The notes under the pieces are model-generated. The model saw only the letters and a program-made list of their open reading frames with translations, had not been told where the DNA came from and searched no databases. A stretch of 64,000 bases of DNA from AP-15 sp963790875 (lineage in GTDB: Bacteria > Pseudomonadota > Alphaproteobacteria > ATCC43930 > CGMCC-115725): NCBI GenBank assembly GCA_963790875.1, contig CAWBQT010000016.1:496001-560000 (forward strand). Reading direction: 5' to 3'. A program made the position numbers and the translations under genes. Of this stretch, positions 42,312 to 51,080 are shown one piece after another; position 1 is the stretch's first letter, and every line of letters starts with the position of its first letter.

Positions 42312-44663
42312 TCAGCGGGCCGGGGCGAGAACGAGGCGCGTCGCCGGCGCCGCTTCGTCGGGAAAGAACCAGCCGAAATCGCGCCAGCGCCGCAACAGGT
42401 CGGCGAAATGCCGGGAGAGCGGATTGCCCGACTCGCCCGGCACGATGATCATGCGCGAATCGCGGGGTGCGGCGAGATCGGTGATGATGCGCAGCGCGGC
42501 GCCGAAGCGCTCGTCGAACGGCCGCGTCCGATCGCGAATGTCGCTCGGACCACGATCGATCGTGTCGTAGCCGCCCGAGGTCGCGATCGACCGGTCGACC
42601 CACTCTCGCAGGATCGGGATGCGGCCGAAGACCGGGTTGGCGAAGATCGCTTGATGCGCCCGGCCCCAGCGCCATTCTTTGATGTCGTCGCCAAAGGCTT
42701 GCCGCAGTTCCGCCAGCGCCGCGTCGAGCGATTCGGCGAGGCGCGTGTCACAGGTCTCGGTTCCCGGGTGCTTCGGGTCGGCGCACCAGTCGGGCCGCTC
42801 GGTCAATACCGCCCGCATGACCTGCGGCCGCAGATCCCAGTAATCGGCGATCGCATCGCCGAAGCGGCCGAACAGCACCGCATGGCTGAATTGGCGCAGC
42901 CAGGCGGTGAACAAGAGTGGTGCGACCTGGTCGCGATCCATATGGAAATTCCACCGCCGCAGCAGCGCGACCGCGTTGCGCGAAGCGTCATCGGCGGGCT
43001 TGATCCGCGTCATCGGCGGCACGAGCTGCGCCGCCATCAGCGAATATGTGTCGGCCTCGATCGCGGCACTCGACGCCGGTGTCTGCAGCGGCGTTGCGGC
43101 CAGAAGGTCGGCGATCCGTTCGGCGCGGTTCGGCAGATCCCAGTCGCGGCTCAGGAAATAGGGATAGCTGTCGGGCACGATCTTGTTGTTGGCGCTGATG
43201 AAACGGCCCGAAGGCGGGTTCGTCGCGCTGGGCAATGCGGCAAATGGAATAAAGCCGGTCCAGTCGAAGTCGCCACTCCAGCCGGGCGCCGGCATCCAGC
43301 CCTCGCCCGCCTTGCGGATCGGCACGAGCCCCGGTGCGATAAAGCCGATCGTGCCGGACGTATCGGCATAGACGATGTTCTGCGGCGGCCCGACAAAATC
43401 CGCGAGCGCCGCCTTGAAGCTCGGCCAGTCGACGGCGCGGTCGATCTGCCACAGGGCTTGCGCGCTGCGGTCTCGCGGCACGAGAAAAGTCGCGGCGAGC
43501 GCCAGCACGGTGCCGGGATCGGTCGCCGCCGGCGGCAGCACGTCCGACAGCACCGGACCGTGCCGCGTCTCGCGCACGGCGATGTTGAAGGGTGCGGCGC
43601 CGCGCACCCGGATCGTCTCCTGCCGCAAGACAAATGGGGCGCTGCCCTGCGGCGTCAGATAACGGCTCGGGTCGGCCGGGTCGACCTTCTCGATGAAGAG
43701 ATCCTCGACATCGCTGGTCGTCGTCGTGAATCCCCAGGCGATGCGATCGTTGTGGCCGATCACTACGAGCGGCACGCCGGGCGCGGTGGCGCCGGCGATC
43801 TCGCCGGCAGGGGTCTCGAGCCGCGCCAGATACCAGACCCCCGGCGCCGCCAGCGGCAGATGCGGGTCGTTGGCGAGCAGCGGCTTGCCGCTCCGGCTGT
43901 GCCGGCCGTCGACGACCCAATTGTTCGATTCGTAGATCGGCCCGACCGCCGCCGGCAGCGCATCGTAGAGCCGGCCGAAAGCCAGGCGGCGAGCGAAGGG
44001 CCGCAGCGCCGCGAGGGTGGTCGGGGCGTCTTTCGGGTAGCCGGGATAGAGGAAGGCGAGGTCGGCCGCCGAGATCGTGCGCGCGAGGCGCGCCCGCAGC
44101 AACTCGCCGCGGAAATTTCCCTCGAGCTGCAGATCCATCAGCTTGCCCCAGACGAGGCTGTCGGCCTCGCGCCAGGGCTCCGGCGCAAAGCGCAGCAGCA
44201 GGAATTCCGGCGGCAAAGCGCCACGGCGCGCGGCGAGAAAGGCGTTGACGCCGGCGGCATAGGCGGCGAAGGCGCGATTGACGGCCGGCGACAGAAACGC
44301 GATCTCGGCCGCGGCGGCGCGATAGAGGCCGAGGACGCGCATCTCCTTGTCGACCGCCAATGCCTGCGGGCCGAAGATCTCGGCCAGCCGCCCGGCGCCG
44401 TAGCGCCGCATCAGCTCCATCTGGAACAACCGGTCCTGGGCATGGACAAAGCCGAGGCCGAAGGCGGCGTCGGCGTCGCTTGCGGCGAGGATCGCCGGGA
44501 CGCCGGCGGCGTCGCGTTCGATGCGGATCTCGGCTTGCGGGCCGGCCAACACGAGCCGCCCCGCGGTCTGCGGCAATGACGACCTGAGATAGAGATAAAA
44601 CCCGCCGGCCAGCAGCAACACCACAGCAACGAAACCGGCAAACAGCCAGCGGATCACCGGCAA
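42312..44663 (-). CDS. Penicillin acylase family protein (Ntn hydrolase)
   Basis: A 783-residue periplasmic or membrane-attached amidohydrolase. A signal/anchor segment (VIRWLFAGFVAVVLLLAGGF) is followed by the alpha subunit (GLGFVHAQDRLFQMELMRRY), then the self-cleavage site with nucleophile S246 in PIYESNNWVVDGRHSRSGKP, and the beta subunit with VVIGHNDRIAWGFTTT and FISANNKIVPDSY. The precursor would cleave itself before S246. Substrates of the family range from beta-lactams to acyl-homoserine lactones. Start TTG 44663 or GTG 44657. It stands alone. Confidence 0.9.
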   Translation of the reverse strand: MPVIRWLFAGFVAVVLLLAGGFYLYLRSSLPQTAGRLVLAGPQAEIRIERDAAGVPAILAASDADAAFGLGFVHAQDRLFQMELMRRYGAGRLAEIFGPQALAVDKEMRVLGLYRAAAAEIAFLSPAVNRAFAAYAAGVNAFLAARRGALPPEFLLLRFAPEPWREADSLVWGKLMDLQLEGNFRGELLRARLARTISAADLAFLYPGYPKDAPTTLAALRPFARRLAFGRLYDALPAAVGPIYESNNWVVDGRHSRSGKPLLANDPHLPLAAPGVWYLARLETPAGEIAGATAPGVPLVVIGHNDRIAWGFTTTTSDVEDLFIEKVDPADPSRYLTPQGSAPFVLRQETIRVRGAAPFNIAVRETRHGPVLSDVLPPAATDPGTVLALAATFLVPRDRSAQALWQIDRAVDWPSFKAALADFVGPPQNIVYADTSGTIGFIAPGLVPIRKAGEGWMPAPGWSGDFDWTGFIPFAALPSATNPPSGRFISANNKIVPDSYPYFLSRDWDLPNRAERIADLLAATPLQTPASSAAIEADTYSLMAAQLVPPMTRIKPADDASRNAVALLRRWNFHMDRDQVAPLLFTAWLRQFSHAVLFGRFGDAIADYWDLRPQVMRAVLTERPDWCADPKHPGTETCDTRLAESLDAALAELRQAFGDDIKEWRWGRAHQAIFANPVFGRIPILREWVDRSIATSGGYDTIDRGPSDIRDRTRPFDERFGAALRIITDLAAPRDSRMIIVPGESGNPLSRHFADLLRRWRDFGWFFPDEAAPATRLVLAPAR

Positions 44664-44687
44664 CAGAGCCCTTCGATTGTTCTATCG

Positions 44688-44785
44688 TAGGGCGGAAAAC
44701 CCCGGCGGGAGCCGGGGGCCTTCCGCCAACTCCGGCACCGCCGAGGCTGGTCGGCGGAACGCGCGCTGCGCGCTGTTCCGCCCTA
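44688..44785. repeat. BIME-like composite palindrome
   Basis: The 98-bp gap element is bounded by TAGGGCGGAA (44688-44697) and TTCCGCCCTA (44776-44785). Inside are two hairpins: GGCGGAA-...-TTCCGCC enclosing CCCCGGC-GGGA-GCCGGGG (44691-44727), and GGCGGAAC-...-GTTCCGCC with a GCGCGC-rich stem (44753-44782). It lies between two leftward genes and has the look of a dispersed bacterial interspersed mosaic element; further copies would be expected elsewhere in the genome. Confidence 0.7.
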
Positions 44786-44810
44786 AGTCGTGCCGTTTCT
44801 TTCTGGGCAC

Positions 44811-45962
44811 TCAGAAGCCGAGTTCACGCAGGATATGATCGCGGTCGGCGTCGAGATCGGGGGCCGGCGGACGGGTCGGCGGATCGTCGAAGCCCGAGGA
44901 TTTCATCGGATTGCCGGCGAGCCGCAGCGGGCCGACGACCGGGTCGTCGACCGAGATCAGCATGTTGCGGGCCGCGGTCTGCGGATGGGCGAGGGCCTGG
45001 GCGATGTCGTTGACCGGGCCGCAGGGCACGCCCGCCCGTTCGAGCACGCCGATCCAGTGGCCGGCGCCGGCGCCTGCCAGCACGCTCTCGATCTCGGCCT
45101 TCAGCGCCTCCTGATGCCGGTTGCGCAGCGCGTTCGTCAGGTAAAGTGGATTGTCGGCGAGGTCGGCACGGTCGAGCGCCTTGGCCAGCTTGGCGAAGAG
45201 GCCGTCATTGCCGGCGGCGATGATGATGTTGCCGTCGGCCGTGGCGAAGGCTTCGAACGGCGTAATCGATGGGTGGCGGGCCCCCATCGGTCCCGGGATC
45301 TCGCCGGTCGTCGTGTAGCGCATGATCGCGTTTTCGAGGAGCGCCAGCTGGCAGTCGAACAGCGACACGTCGACCTTGGTCGCCTCGCCGGTGCGCTCGC
45401 GATGCAGCAGGGCCGCGTTGAGCGCCACCGCGGCGAAGAGGCCGCCGCCGAGATCGCCGATCGAGGTGCCGATGCGGGTCAACGGCCCGCCGGGATGGCC
45501 GGTGATGCTCATGATGCCGCCGAGGCCCTGCACGACCATGTCGTAGGCCGGATAATGCGCATAGGGGCCGCTATGGCCGAAGCCCGAGGCCGCGGCATAG
45601 ACGAGCCGCGGATAGCGGATGTGCAGGCTGTCCCAGCCATAGCCGAGCTTTTCCATCGTGCCCGGCCGGAAATTCTCGACGAGCGCGTCGGCCTTGTCGA
45701 GGAGCCGCTCGAAGATGTCGCGGCCCGCCGGGGTTTTGAGATCGAGCGCGATCGATTCCTTGCCGCGGTTGACCGAGGCGAAATAGGTCGATTTGCCGCT
45801 CTTGAACGGACCGTATTGCCGAGCGTCGTCGCCCAGGGGCGGGGCCTCGATCTTGATGACGCGCGCCCCGAGCTCGGCCAAGAGCAGCGTGCAATACGGG
45901 CCAGCGAGGATGCGCGAGAGGTCGAGGATGACGATGCCGGAAAGCGGCCCTTGCTGCGCCAT
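44811..45962 (-). CDS. CaiB/BaiF family CoA-transferase
   Basis: A 383-residue class III CoA-transferase, moving CoA between carboxylic acids. It begins LSGIVILDLSRILAGPYCTL, has ARVIKIEAPPLGDDAR, and the likely catalytic aspartate D141 in HYPAYDMVVQGLGGIM; the C-terminal part (GVPCGPVNDIAQALAHPQ) is typical. GGGAGG precedes ATG 45962; the upstream frame (to 46034) is not conserved. The acid it activates is unknown and no acyl-CoA dehydrogenase partner is adjacent. Confidence 0.92.
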   Translation of the reverse strand: MAQQGPLSGIVILDLSRILAGPYCTLLLAELGARVIKIEAPPLGDDARQYGPFKSGKSTYFASVNRGKESIALDLKTPAGRDIFERLLDKADALVENFRPGTMEKLGYGWDSLHIRYPRLVYAAASGFGHSGPYAHYPAYDMVVQGLGGIMSITGHPGGPLTRIGTSIGDLGGGLFAAVALNAALLHRERTGEATKVDVSLFDCQLALLENAIMRYTTTGEIPGPMGARHPSITPFEAFATADGNIIIAAGNDGLFAKLAKALDRADLADNPLYLTNALRNRHQEALKAEIESVLAGAGAGHWIGVLERAGVPCGPVNDIAQALAHPQTAARNMLISVDDPVVGPLRLAGNPMKSSGFDDPPTRPPAPDLDADRDHILRELGF

Positions 45963-46114
45963 GCCCAATCCTCCCTCTCGTGCCGCGCGCGTCAATAGCG
46001 CAGGCCCTATCGGCATGCAACCGGGCGGTCGCAAGGGAGGCAGTGGTTCGGCGGCAGCGCGGTCGCTGCGACCTTTACAAAGCCGACAGAATCTGCTAAC
46101 GATCTCTTTAGAAA

Positions 46115-46148
46115 GATCACTTCTTAACTATGATCACTTCTTAACTAT
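46115..46148. repeat. Perfect 17-bp tandem duplication upstream of the repeat-protein gene
   Basis: GATCACTTCTTAACTAT occurs twice without a mismatch (46115-46131, 46132-46148), in an A/T-rich stretch about 106 bases before the secreted repeat-protein start. A small inverted repeat TCTTT-AG-AAAGA precedes it (46105-46116). The position suits a regulator binding site or a slippage-prone promoter spacer. Confidence 0.6.
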
Positions 46149-46253
46149 TTAGAGACGCGGGTGTCACGTGCCAAGTCTGACGAAACCTTGGCACGGCCGG
46201 GCTCCGAAAAAAACGGCGCAGCGCCGCCGCCGGGCTTCTGAGAGGACGTTGGT

Positions 46254-48092
46254 ATGGGCATTACAACGGATACGTGGATCGGTGCCGCCAGCGCCGATTG
46301 GGGGGCGAGCAGCTCCAATTGGAGCAGGGGTTTTCCCAACAGCAACAACAACGTCGTCATCAACACGAAGAATGCGCTGGTTATTACCTATAACGAGGGC
46401 GTCACCGACAACTATACTGTGAACTCGCTGACCGTCGGCAACGATTCCTTCGAGATTTTCGGCGGCAGCCTGGGGATCACGACGACGGCGAGCTTTGCCG
46501 ACGGCTTCACCCAGACCGGCGGCACTCTGACCGCGGGCGGCAAGGTGACAGTCACCGGCGCCGGGACCCTGACCGGCGGCAGCGCCGAAGGCAAGACGGC
46601 CTTCGTTTTCGACGGCACCGTCGCGCTCGGCGGCAGCTACGTTCTCGGTGGCGCGACTTCGCTCAGCAACAAGAAAACGACGAACCTGACCGGCCAGATC
46701 ACGCTCGGCGACGATACCGGCGTCAATGCGACGATCGACAACGAAAAGGGCGCCACCTTCGACATCGCCGGCGATTTCGGCATCACCCAGGGCGCGGCGA
46801 CGGCGCTGTTCATCAATGCCGGCACTTTCGAGAAGACCGGCGGCACCAGTACCAGCTTCATCGACGTCGCTTTCACCGATACCGGCAAGATCACGGTCGC
46901 GGCCGGAGGGACGATCGAATTCGGTGCCGCCAACGACAGCTTTGCCGGGGCCTTCGCCGGCGCCGGCCAGGTTTATCTCGGTTCAGGCAGCCAGGACGCG
47001 ATCGACAAAGGCACAACGATTGCTGCCGCGGTCTTCACGATTTCCGACGACGGCACGGTGGTGACGCTCAACGAGGATCTCGCCCCCGCCCATGCCTTCA
47101 ATCTGCAGAACTCGGCAACCCTCGATCTCGCCAACGTCACTCTGACCCTTTCCGGGATCGACACCTTCAGCGGTGGGACGCTCGACGGCAGCGGCCTGCT
47201 TGTCACCGCGAAGAGCAGCAGCACCGACGTCAATGACTTCACCTTCGGCGGCAGCGACATCTGGGAGAATTTCGGAACCGTCGGCGAGGTGACTACCTTG
47301 CAGCTCGGTGACAGCAGCTTCAATGCGGTCAGCTTCCTCAACGAAAAAGGTGCCAAGTACGAGTTCACGGCCGATGTCGGCATCAGCATCGGCGCCTCAT
47401 TCGGTTCGCTCTTCATCAATTCGGGAACGCTTGAGAAGACCGCCGGCAGCGATACCAGCGAAATCGCCGCCGCCGTGACCGACAGCGGCGCGATCGTCGT
47501 CCACTCCGGGACGATCGAATTCGCCGGCTTCGACAACAGCTTTGCCGGGACGATTTCAGGCGCCGGCGCGTTCGCGATCGGCGGCGGCATCAATTTCATC
47601 GACAAGGGTACGACGATCACGACGACGATTTTCGATATCCTCAACGGCACCGTCACACTCGGCGAAAATCTGGGCTATGCCGGCACTTTCCTGCTCGCGA
47701 ACAGTTTTACCGACCTCAATCTCGGTGGGTTCAGCCTGACCTTGTCGGGGAACGATACGTTCAACACCGCCACGTTGGACGGCACCGGCACCCTCGTGAC
47801 TGCCAAGGGCAGCTCGATCGCCCTCACCGACATTGTGCTGGGCGGTACCCTCGATTGGAATAATTTCGGCACCATAAGCGAATTCAGTACCTTACAGATT
47901 GGCGATTCCAGCAACGAAGCGGCGAAATTCGTCAACGAGAAGGGTGGCACGCTCGACTTTACCGCCGATGTCGGCATCACGATCGGCGCCATTCCGTCCT
48001 TCGAGCTTCCTCAATTCCGCCGGCGCGGTCGTGGCGAAGACGGGCGGCAGCAGCAATACCGGCAGTCAAATCATGGTGGATTTCACCAATGA
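46254..48092 (+). CDS. Secreted beta-strand-repeat protein, 5' part
   Basis: A Gly/Thr/Ser/Asp-rich extracellular protein without an N-terminal signal peptide. It contains three long homologous units of about 190 residues, recognisable by NEKGATFDIAGDFGI / NEKGAKYEFTADVGI / NEKGGTLDFTADVGI and by GTIEFGAANDSFAGAFAGAG / GTIEFAGFDNSFAGTISGAG. These are typical of autotransporter or type I-secreted beta-helix passengers. Homology stops at about 47990; the true continuation is one frame over (next entry), so the last 34 residues of this frame are artefactual. GAGAGGA precedes ATG 46254. Upstream lies a 17-bp tandem repeat. Confidence 0.8.
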   Translation: MGITTDTWIGAASADWGASSSNWSRGFPNSNNNVVINTKNALVITYNEGVTDNYTVNSLTVGNDSFEIFGGSLGITTTASFADGFTQTGGTLTAGGKVTVTGAGTLTGGSAEGKTAFVFDGTVALGGSYVLGGATSLSNKKTTNLTGQITLGDDTGVNATIDNEKGATFDIAGDFGITQGAATALFINAGTFEKTGGTSTSFIDVAFTDTGKITVAAGGTIEFGAANDSFAGAFAGAGQVYLGSGSQDAIDKGTTIAAAVFTISDDGTVVTLNEDLAPAHAFNLQNSATLDLANVTLTLSGIDTFSGGTLDGSGLLVTAKSSSTDVNDFTFGGSDIWENFGTVGEVTTLQLGDSSFNAVSFLNEKGAKYEFTADVGISIGASFGSLFINSGTLEKTAGSDTSEIAAAVTDSGAIVVHSGTIEFAGFDNSFAGTISGAGAFAIGGGINFIDKGTTITTTIFDILNGTVTLGENLGYAGTFLLANSFTDLNLGGFSLTLSGNDTFNTATLDGTGTLVTAKGSSIALTDIVLGGTLDWNNFGTISEFSTLQIGDSSNEAAKFVNEKGGTLDFTADVGITIGAIPSFELPQFRRRGRGEDGRQQQYRQSNHGGFHQ

Positions 48093-48540
48093 TGGCGCCG
48101 TAATCGTCGATACCGGCCTGATGTATTTCGCGACAATTGTCGACGGCACCGGCAGCTTCACGATCAAACCGGGAACCGTGCTCGATTTCAGCAGCAGTGT
48201 CGCCAAAGGTTCGAGCGTCGATTTCGCGACGAAGACCGGGGGATTATTGTATCTGGCCGACAGCCAAGGGTTCGGTTCGACGATCCATGGCTTCGGCGGC
48301 ACCAATACCGACAAGATCGATCTGCACGACATCAATTTCGACAGCGGTGCTTTCACCATGAAGTACCACGGGAGCAAGACCGGCGGGGTGCTTACGGTTT
48401 CCGACGGGACGCACGTTGCGACACTGGATTTCTTCGGCAACTACACGCTCAAGAATTTCGACGCTTCGGCCGACGGCAGCGGCGGCACGTTGCTGGTCGA
48501 TCCTCAATCGCACGCGCCCCTGCTCGCCGCGGCCCGCTGA
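47992..48540 (+). CDS. Secreted beta-strand-repeat protein, 3' part (after +1 frameshift)
   Basis: Continuation of the repeat protein: the third unit resumes SSFLNSAGAVVAKTGGSSNT and GTGSFTIKPGTVLDFSSSV. The C-terminal 90 residues (GFGGTNTDKIDLHDINFDSG, then GGVLTVSDGTHVATLDFFGN, YTLKNFDASADGSGGTLLVD) form a module I associate with the C-termini of type I-secreted proteins in alphaproteobacteria; it probably carries the export signal. The rejoined protein would be about 760 residues. No type I transporter genes are in the window. Confidence 0.75.
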   Translation, partial: FRPSSFLNSAGAVVAKTGGSSNTGSQIMVDFTNDGAVIVDTGLMYFATIVDGTGSFTIKPGTVLDFSSSVAKGSSVDFATKTGGLLYLADSQGFGSTIHGFGGTNTDKIDLHDINFDSGAFTMKYHGSKTGGVLTVSDGTHVATLDFFGNYTLKNFDASADGSGGTLLVDPQSHAPLLAAAR

Positions 48541-48556
48541 GCGGGAGTATCAACCC

Positions 48557-48832
48557 ATGCCGACCTATTTTTGCGACGGCGTCAAAGGGGTCACGATCCT
48601 CAATGGCGTCGCGCGGATCGAGTTTCACCGGTTGCAGACGGTCGAACGCGGCGCCAATCGCGAAGCGCAGATGGTGTCGGAAATGATCGTCGCCCTCCCG
48701 GCGCAAGGACTGCTGCAAGCGCTGGCGATGCTCGAGCGGGTGCGGGACGAGCTGATCAAGGAAGGGCTGTTGAAGCCGGGCGAACCGGCGCCGCCAGCGC
48801 CGCCGCCAGTGAAATCGCCGAATTTCTCCTGA
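48557..48832 (+). CDS. Small hypothetical protein between the two secreted-protein genes
   Basis: A 91-residue protein: a beta-rich start (YFCDGVKGVTILNGVARIEF), a middle reminiscent of DUF3467-like proteins (REAQMVSEMIVALPAQGLLQ), an amphipathic helix (ALAMLERVRDELIKEGLLKP) and a short proline tail. No signal peptide, so it stays in the cytoplasm. It lies 16 bases after the repeat protein and 19 before the RHS gene, so the three are probably one transcript; a chaperone or regulatory role for export of its neighbours is conceivable but not shown. Confidence 0.75.
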   Translation: MPTYFCDGVKGVTILNGVARIEFHRLQTVERGANREAQMVSEMIVALPAQGLLQALAMLERVRDELIKEGLLKPGEPAPPAPPPVKSPNFS

Positions 48833-48851
48833 CCCGTTGCGCGCGAGAGGA

Positions 48852-51080
48852 ATGACCGTGAAGCACCTTGGCAGCGAAAACCCGGCCGGGAACTCGATCG
48901 GGCGCCGCCTCATGCCGCTGACGGAGCTGTGCCGCCGACTGGGCTTGGCCGCGGTCTTCGTGTTCGCGACCGGTGCTATGGCGTCGGCCATTGCCGCGGC
49001 CGGTGCGGCGCAGGATCCGCCAGGCGCGCGCTTTGCGGCGCAGTTTGCGGCGTTGCATCTGCCCGAGCCGCTGGTCGCGACCGGCCCGACCGATACGGCC
49101 GAGGACGCGGCGTTGCTCGCCGCCGCCCTGCGCTATCAGGACCGCGCCGACCCCGACGATTTCTCGGCGCTGACCGGGTTTCTCGCCGCCTATCCGCATT
49201 CCGCCTGGCGGGCCGCGGTGTTGACCGACCTCGGCATCGACTATCTGCATTACGGCTATTTCTCGCGCGCGCTAGCGGCTTGGCAGCAGGCCTGGGAAGA
49301 GGGCAAGAACGCGACAGGCTACGGGGCAAGAGCCCTCGTCGACCGCGCGGTCGGCGAATTGGTGCGCCTCGACAGCCAATTCGGCTATCGCGACCGGCTC
49401 GCGGCATTGCTTGCCGAGATCGGCAACCGGCCGGTCAGCGGCTCGGCCACCGAACTGGTGCAGGGCGGGAGGCAGACCCTGTGGGTCATGCATACCGACC
49501 CGAAGCATCTCTATATCTGCGGCCCGATCGCCCTCAAGATGCTGCTTTTGTCGGAGCATGCGAGCGCGGCGCAGGTCGATTTCTTGACCTGGGCGCGGGC
49601 GGACGGACCGCAAGGGACGAGCCTCGCCGAGGTCGCAGCTCTCTCGCAGCGGGCGAAGGCGCCGGTCGAACCGGTGTTCCGCAAACCCGGCGAGCCCGTG
49701 CCGATGCCGTCGATCGTGCATTGGCGGGTTGGCCATTTCGCGGCCATCGTCGGCGAACGCAGCGGCCGCTACGAGGTCAGCGACCCGACCTTCGGGCATC
49801 AGAGCCTCTGGGTCACGCAGGCGGCACTCGACAGCGAGGCGACCGGCTATTTCCTCGTATCCGCGAAACAGGCGGAGAACACCCTCTGGCGTGCGGTCGG
49901 GACGCAGGAAGCCGGCCAAGTCTGGGGCGCCGGCTTCACCACCGGCACTGGCCCGCAGCCGTCGCCCGGCCCGAAGCCGCCGAAGCCGCCGAAGCCGCCG
50001 AAGCCGCCGAAGCACCCGCATCCGCACAAGCCGCCGCACAAGCATCATCAGAAGGGCCATCATACTGGCCACCATCACCACACCAACAAGCATCACCACC
50101 CGAAAAAGCCGAAACACCACAAGCACGACAAGCATCACCACGCCGATCACCACAAGCACCATGCCGACCACCATCACCACACCAACAAGCATCACAGCAA
50201 CCACGAGAAGAACGAGCATCACGTCAACCATCGGCACACGCACCATCACGACATCCATCACGAGAAGAACAAGCGCGAGACAAACCGCAAACACGCGCAT
50301 AAGTCGTGCCTGTGCGACTACGAGATCGACAAGCACGAGCTGAGCCTGATCCTCAAGGGGCTGCCGGTCGGCTACGAACCCGAGAAAGGGGCGTCCGCCG
50401 AGGTCAAGCTGTCCTATTACCAGCGCGATGAAGTGCAGCCGGCGAATTTCAAATATTTCAACGTCAGCCAGAAATGGACGGTCAACTGGCTGAGCTTCGT
50501 GACCGACGATCCGGGTTCGCCGGGCACCGGCGTCACGCGCTACCTGCGCGACGGCTCGCAATGGTCCTACACCGGCTACGACAGCAAGACCCGGCAGTTC
50601 GCCCCGCAGGAGAATGATTCGTCGATCCTGCAGCTGACGAAAACCAGCCCGATCGAATACACGCTGTTCGAGAACGACGGGACAAGGGAGATCTACGGCC
50701 TCTCGGACGGCAGCAAGACCGCGCCGCGCAACGTCTTCCTGAGCGAGATCATCGATCCGCAAGGCAACGTCCTGAAACTTCATTACGCAATGGTGGGCGG
50801 CCAGGTCCGGCTCGAATACCTGATCGACGCGACCGGGCGGAAGACGACCTTCGACTATCGTTCGGGCGTCTCGCCGCTGTTGATCACCAAGATTACCGAC
50901 CCGTTCGGCCGCAGCGCCAGCCTGACCTACGACAGCGACGGCCGGCTCACCTCGGTCACCGACGTATTGGGCCTGAAATCGAGCTTTACCTATGATTTCA
51001 TCGTCATTGGTCAACTCGATGAAGACGCCCTACGGCACCTTCAAATTCGCCTATTTCACCAGCACCAGCAATGGATATAG
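48852..51080 (+). CDS. Exported C39-peptidase-like / His-rich / RHS protein, 5' part
   Basis: From ATG 48852 (GAGAGG upstream): a signal-like segment (LGLAAVFVFATGAMASAIAA), a helical TPR-like region to residue about 190, then a C39-peptidase-like domain with Cys223 (LYICGPIALKMLL), His295 (VGHFAAIVGE) and Asp311 (YEVSDPTFG). The glutamine usually six residues before the Cys is absent. A KPP linker leads to about 97 residues containing 43 His (50011-50310). RHS/YD repeats follow (LTYDSDGRLTSVTDVLGLKS). A +1 frameshift at about 50985-51005 sends this frame out of register; the last 25 residues are artefactual. A TTG at 48837 is a less likely start. Confidence 0.85.
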   Translation: MTVKHLGSENPAGNSIGRRLMPLTELCRRLGLAAVFVFATGAMASAIAAAGAAQDPPGARFAAQFAALHLPEPLVATGPTDTAEDAALLAAALRYQDRADPDDFSALTGFLAAYPHSAWRAAVLTDLGIDYLHYGYFSRALAAWQQAWEEGKNATGYGARALVDRAVGELVRLDSQFGYRDRLAALLAEIGNRPVSGSATELVQGGRQTLWVMHTDPKHLYICGPIALKMLLLSEHASAAQVDFLTWARADGPQGTSLAEVAALSQRAKAPVEPVFRKPGEPVPMPSIVHWRVGHFAAIVGERSGRYEVSDPTFGHQSLWVTQAALDSEATGYFLVSAKQAENTLWRAVGTQEAGQVWGAGFTTGTGPQPSPGPKPPKPPKPPKPPKHPHPHKPPHKHHQKGHHTGHHHHTNKHHHPKKPKHHKHDKHHHADHHKHHADHHHHTNKHHSNHEKNEHHVNHRHTHHHDIHHEKNKRETNRKHAHKSCLCDYEIDKHELSLILKGLPVGYEPEKGASAEVKLSYYQRDEVQPANFKYFNVSQKWTVNWLSFVTDDPGSPGTGVTRYLRDGSQWSYTGYDSKTRQFAPQENDSSILQLTKTSPIEYTLFENDGTREIYGLSDGSKTAPRNVFLSEIIDPQGNVLKLHYAMVGGQVRLEYLIDATGRKTTFDYRSGVSPLLITKITDPFGRSASLTYDSDGRLTSVTDVLGLKSSFTYDFIVIGQLDEDALRHLQIRLFHQHQQWI

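Noticed and set aside
42408..44579. 723-residue plus-strand frame opposite the penicillin acylase gene
   Set aside because: Compositional shadow rich in Arg/Gly/Asp, no motifs, while the opposite strand has the full Ntn-hydrolase pattern.
49966..50310. Possible CRISPR-like or non-coding satellite at the CAC/CAT-rich tract
   Set aside because: The repetition is codon-level low complexity inside an open frame, without regular repeat-spacer units.
49272..51014. 580-residue minus-strand frame with long Val/Met/Leu runs opposite the His-rich tract
   Set aside because: The valine/methionine runs are simply the reverse complement of CAC/CAT histidine codons; not a membrane protein gene.
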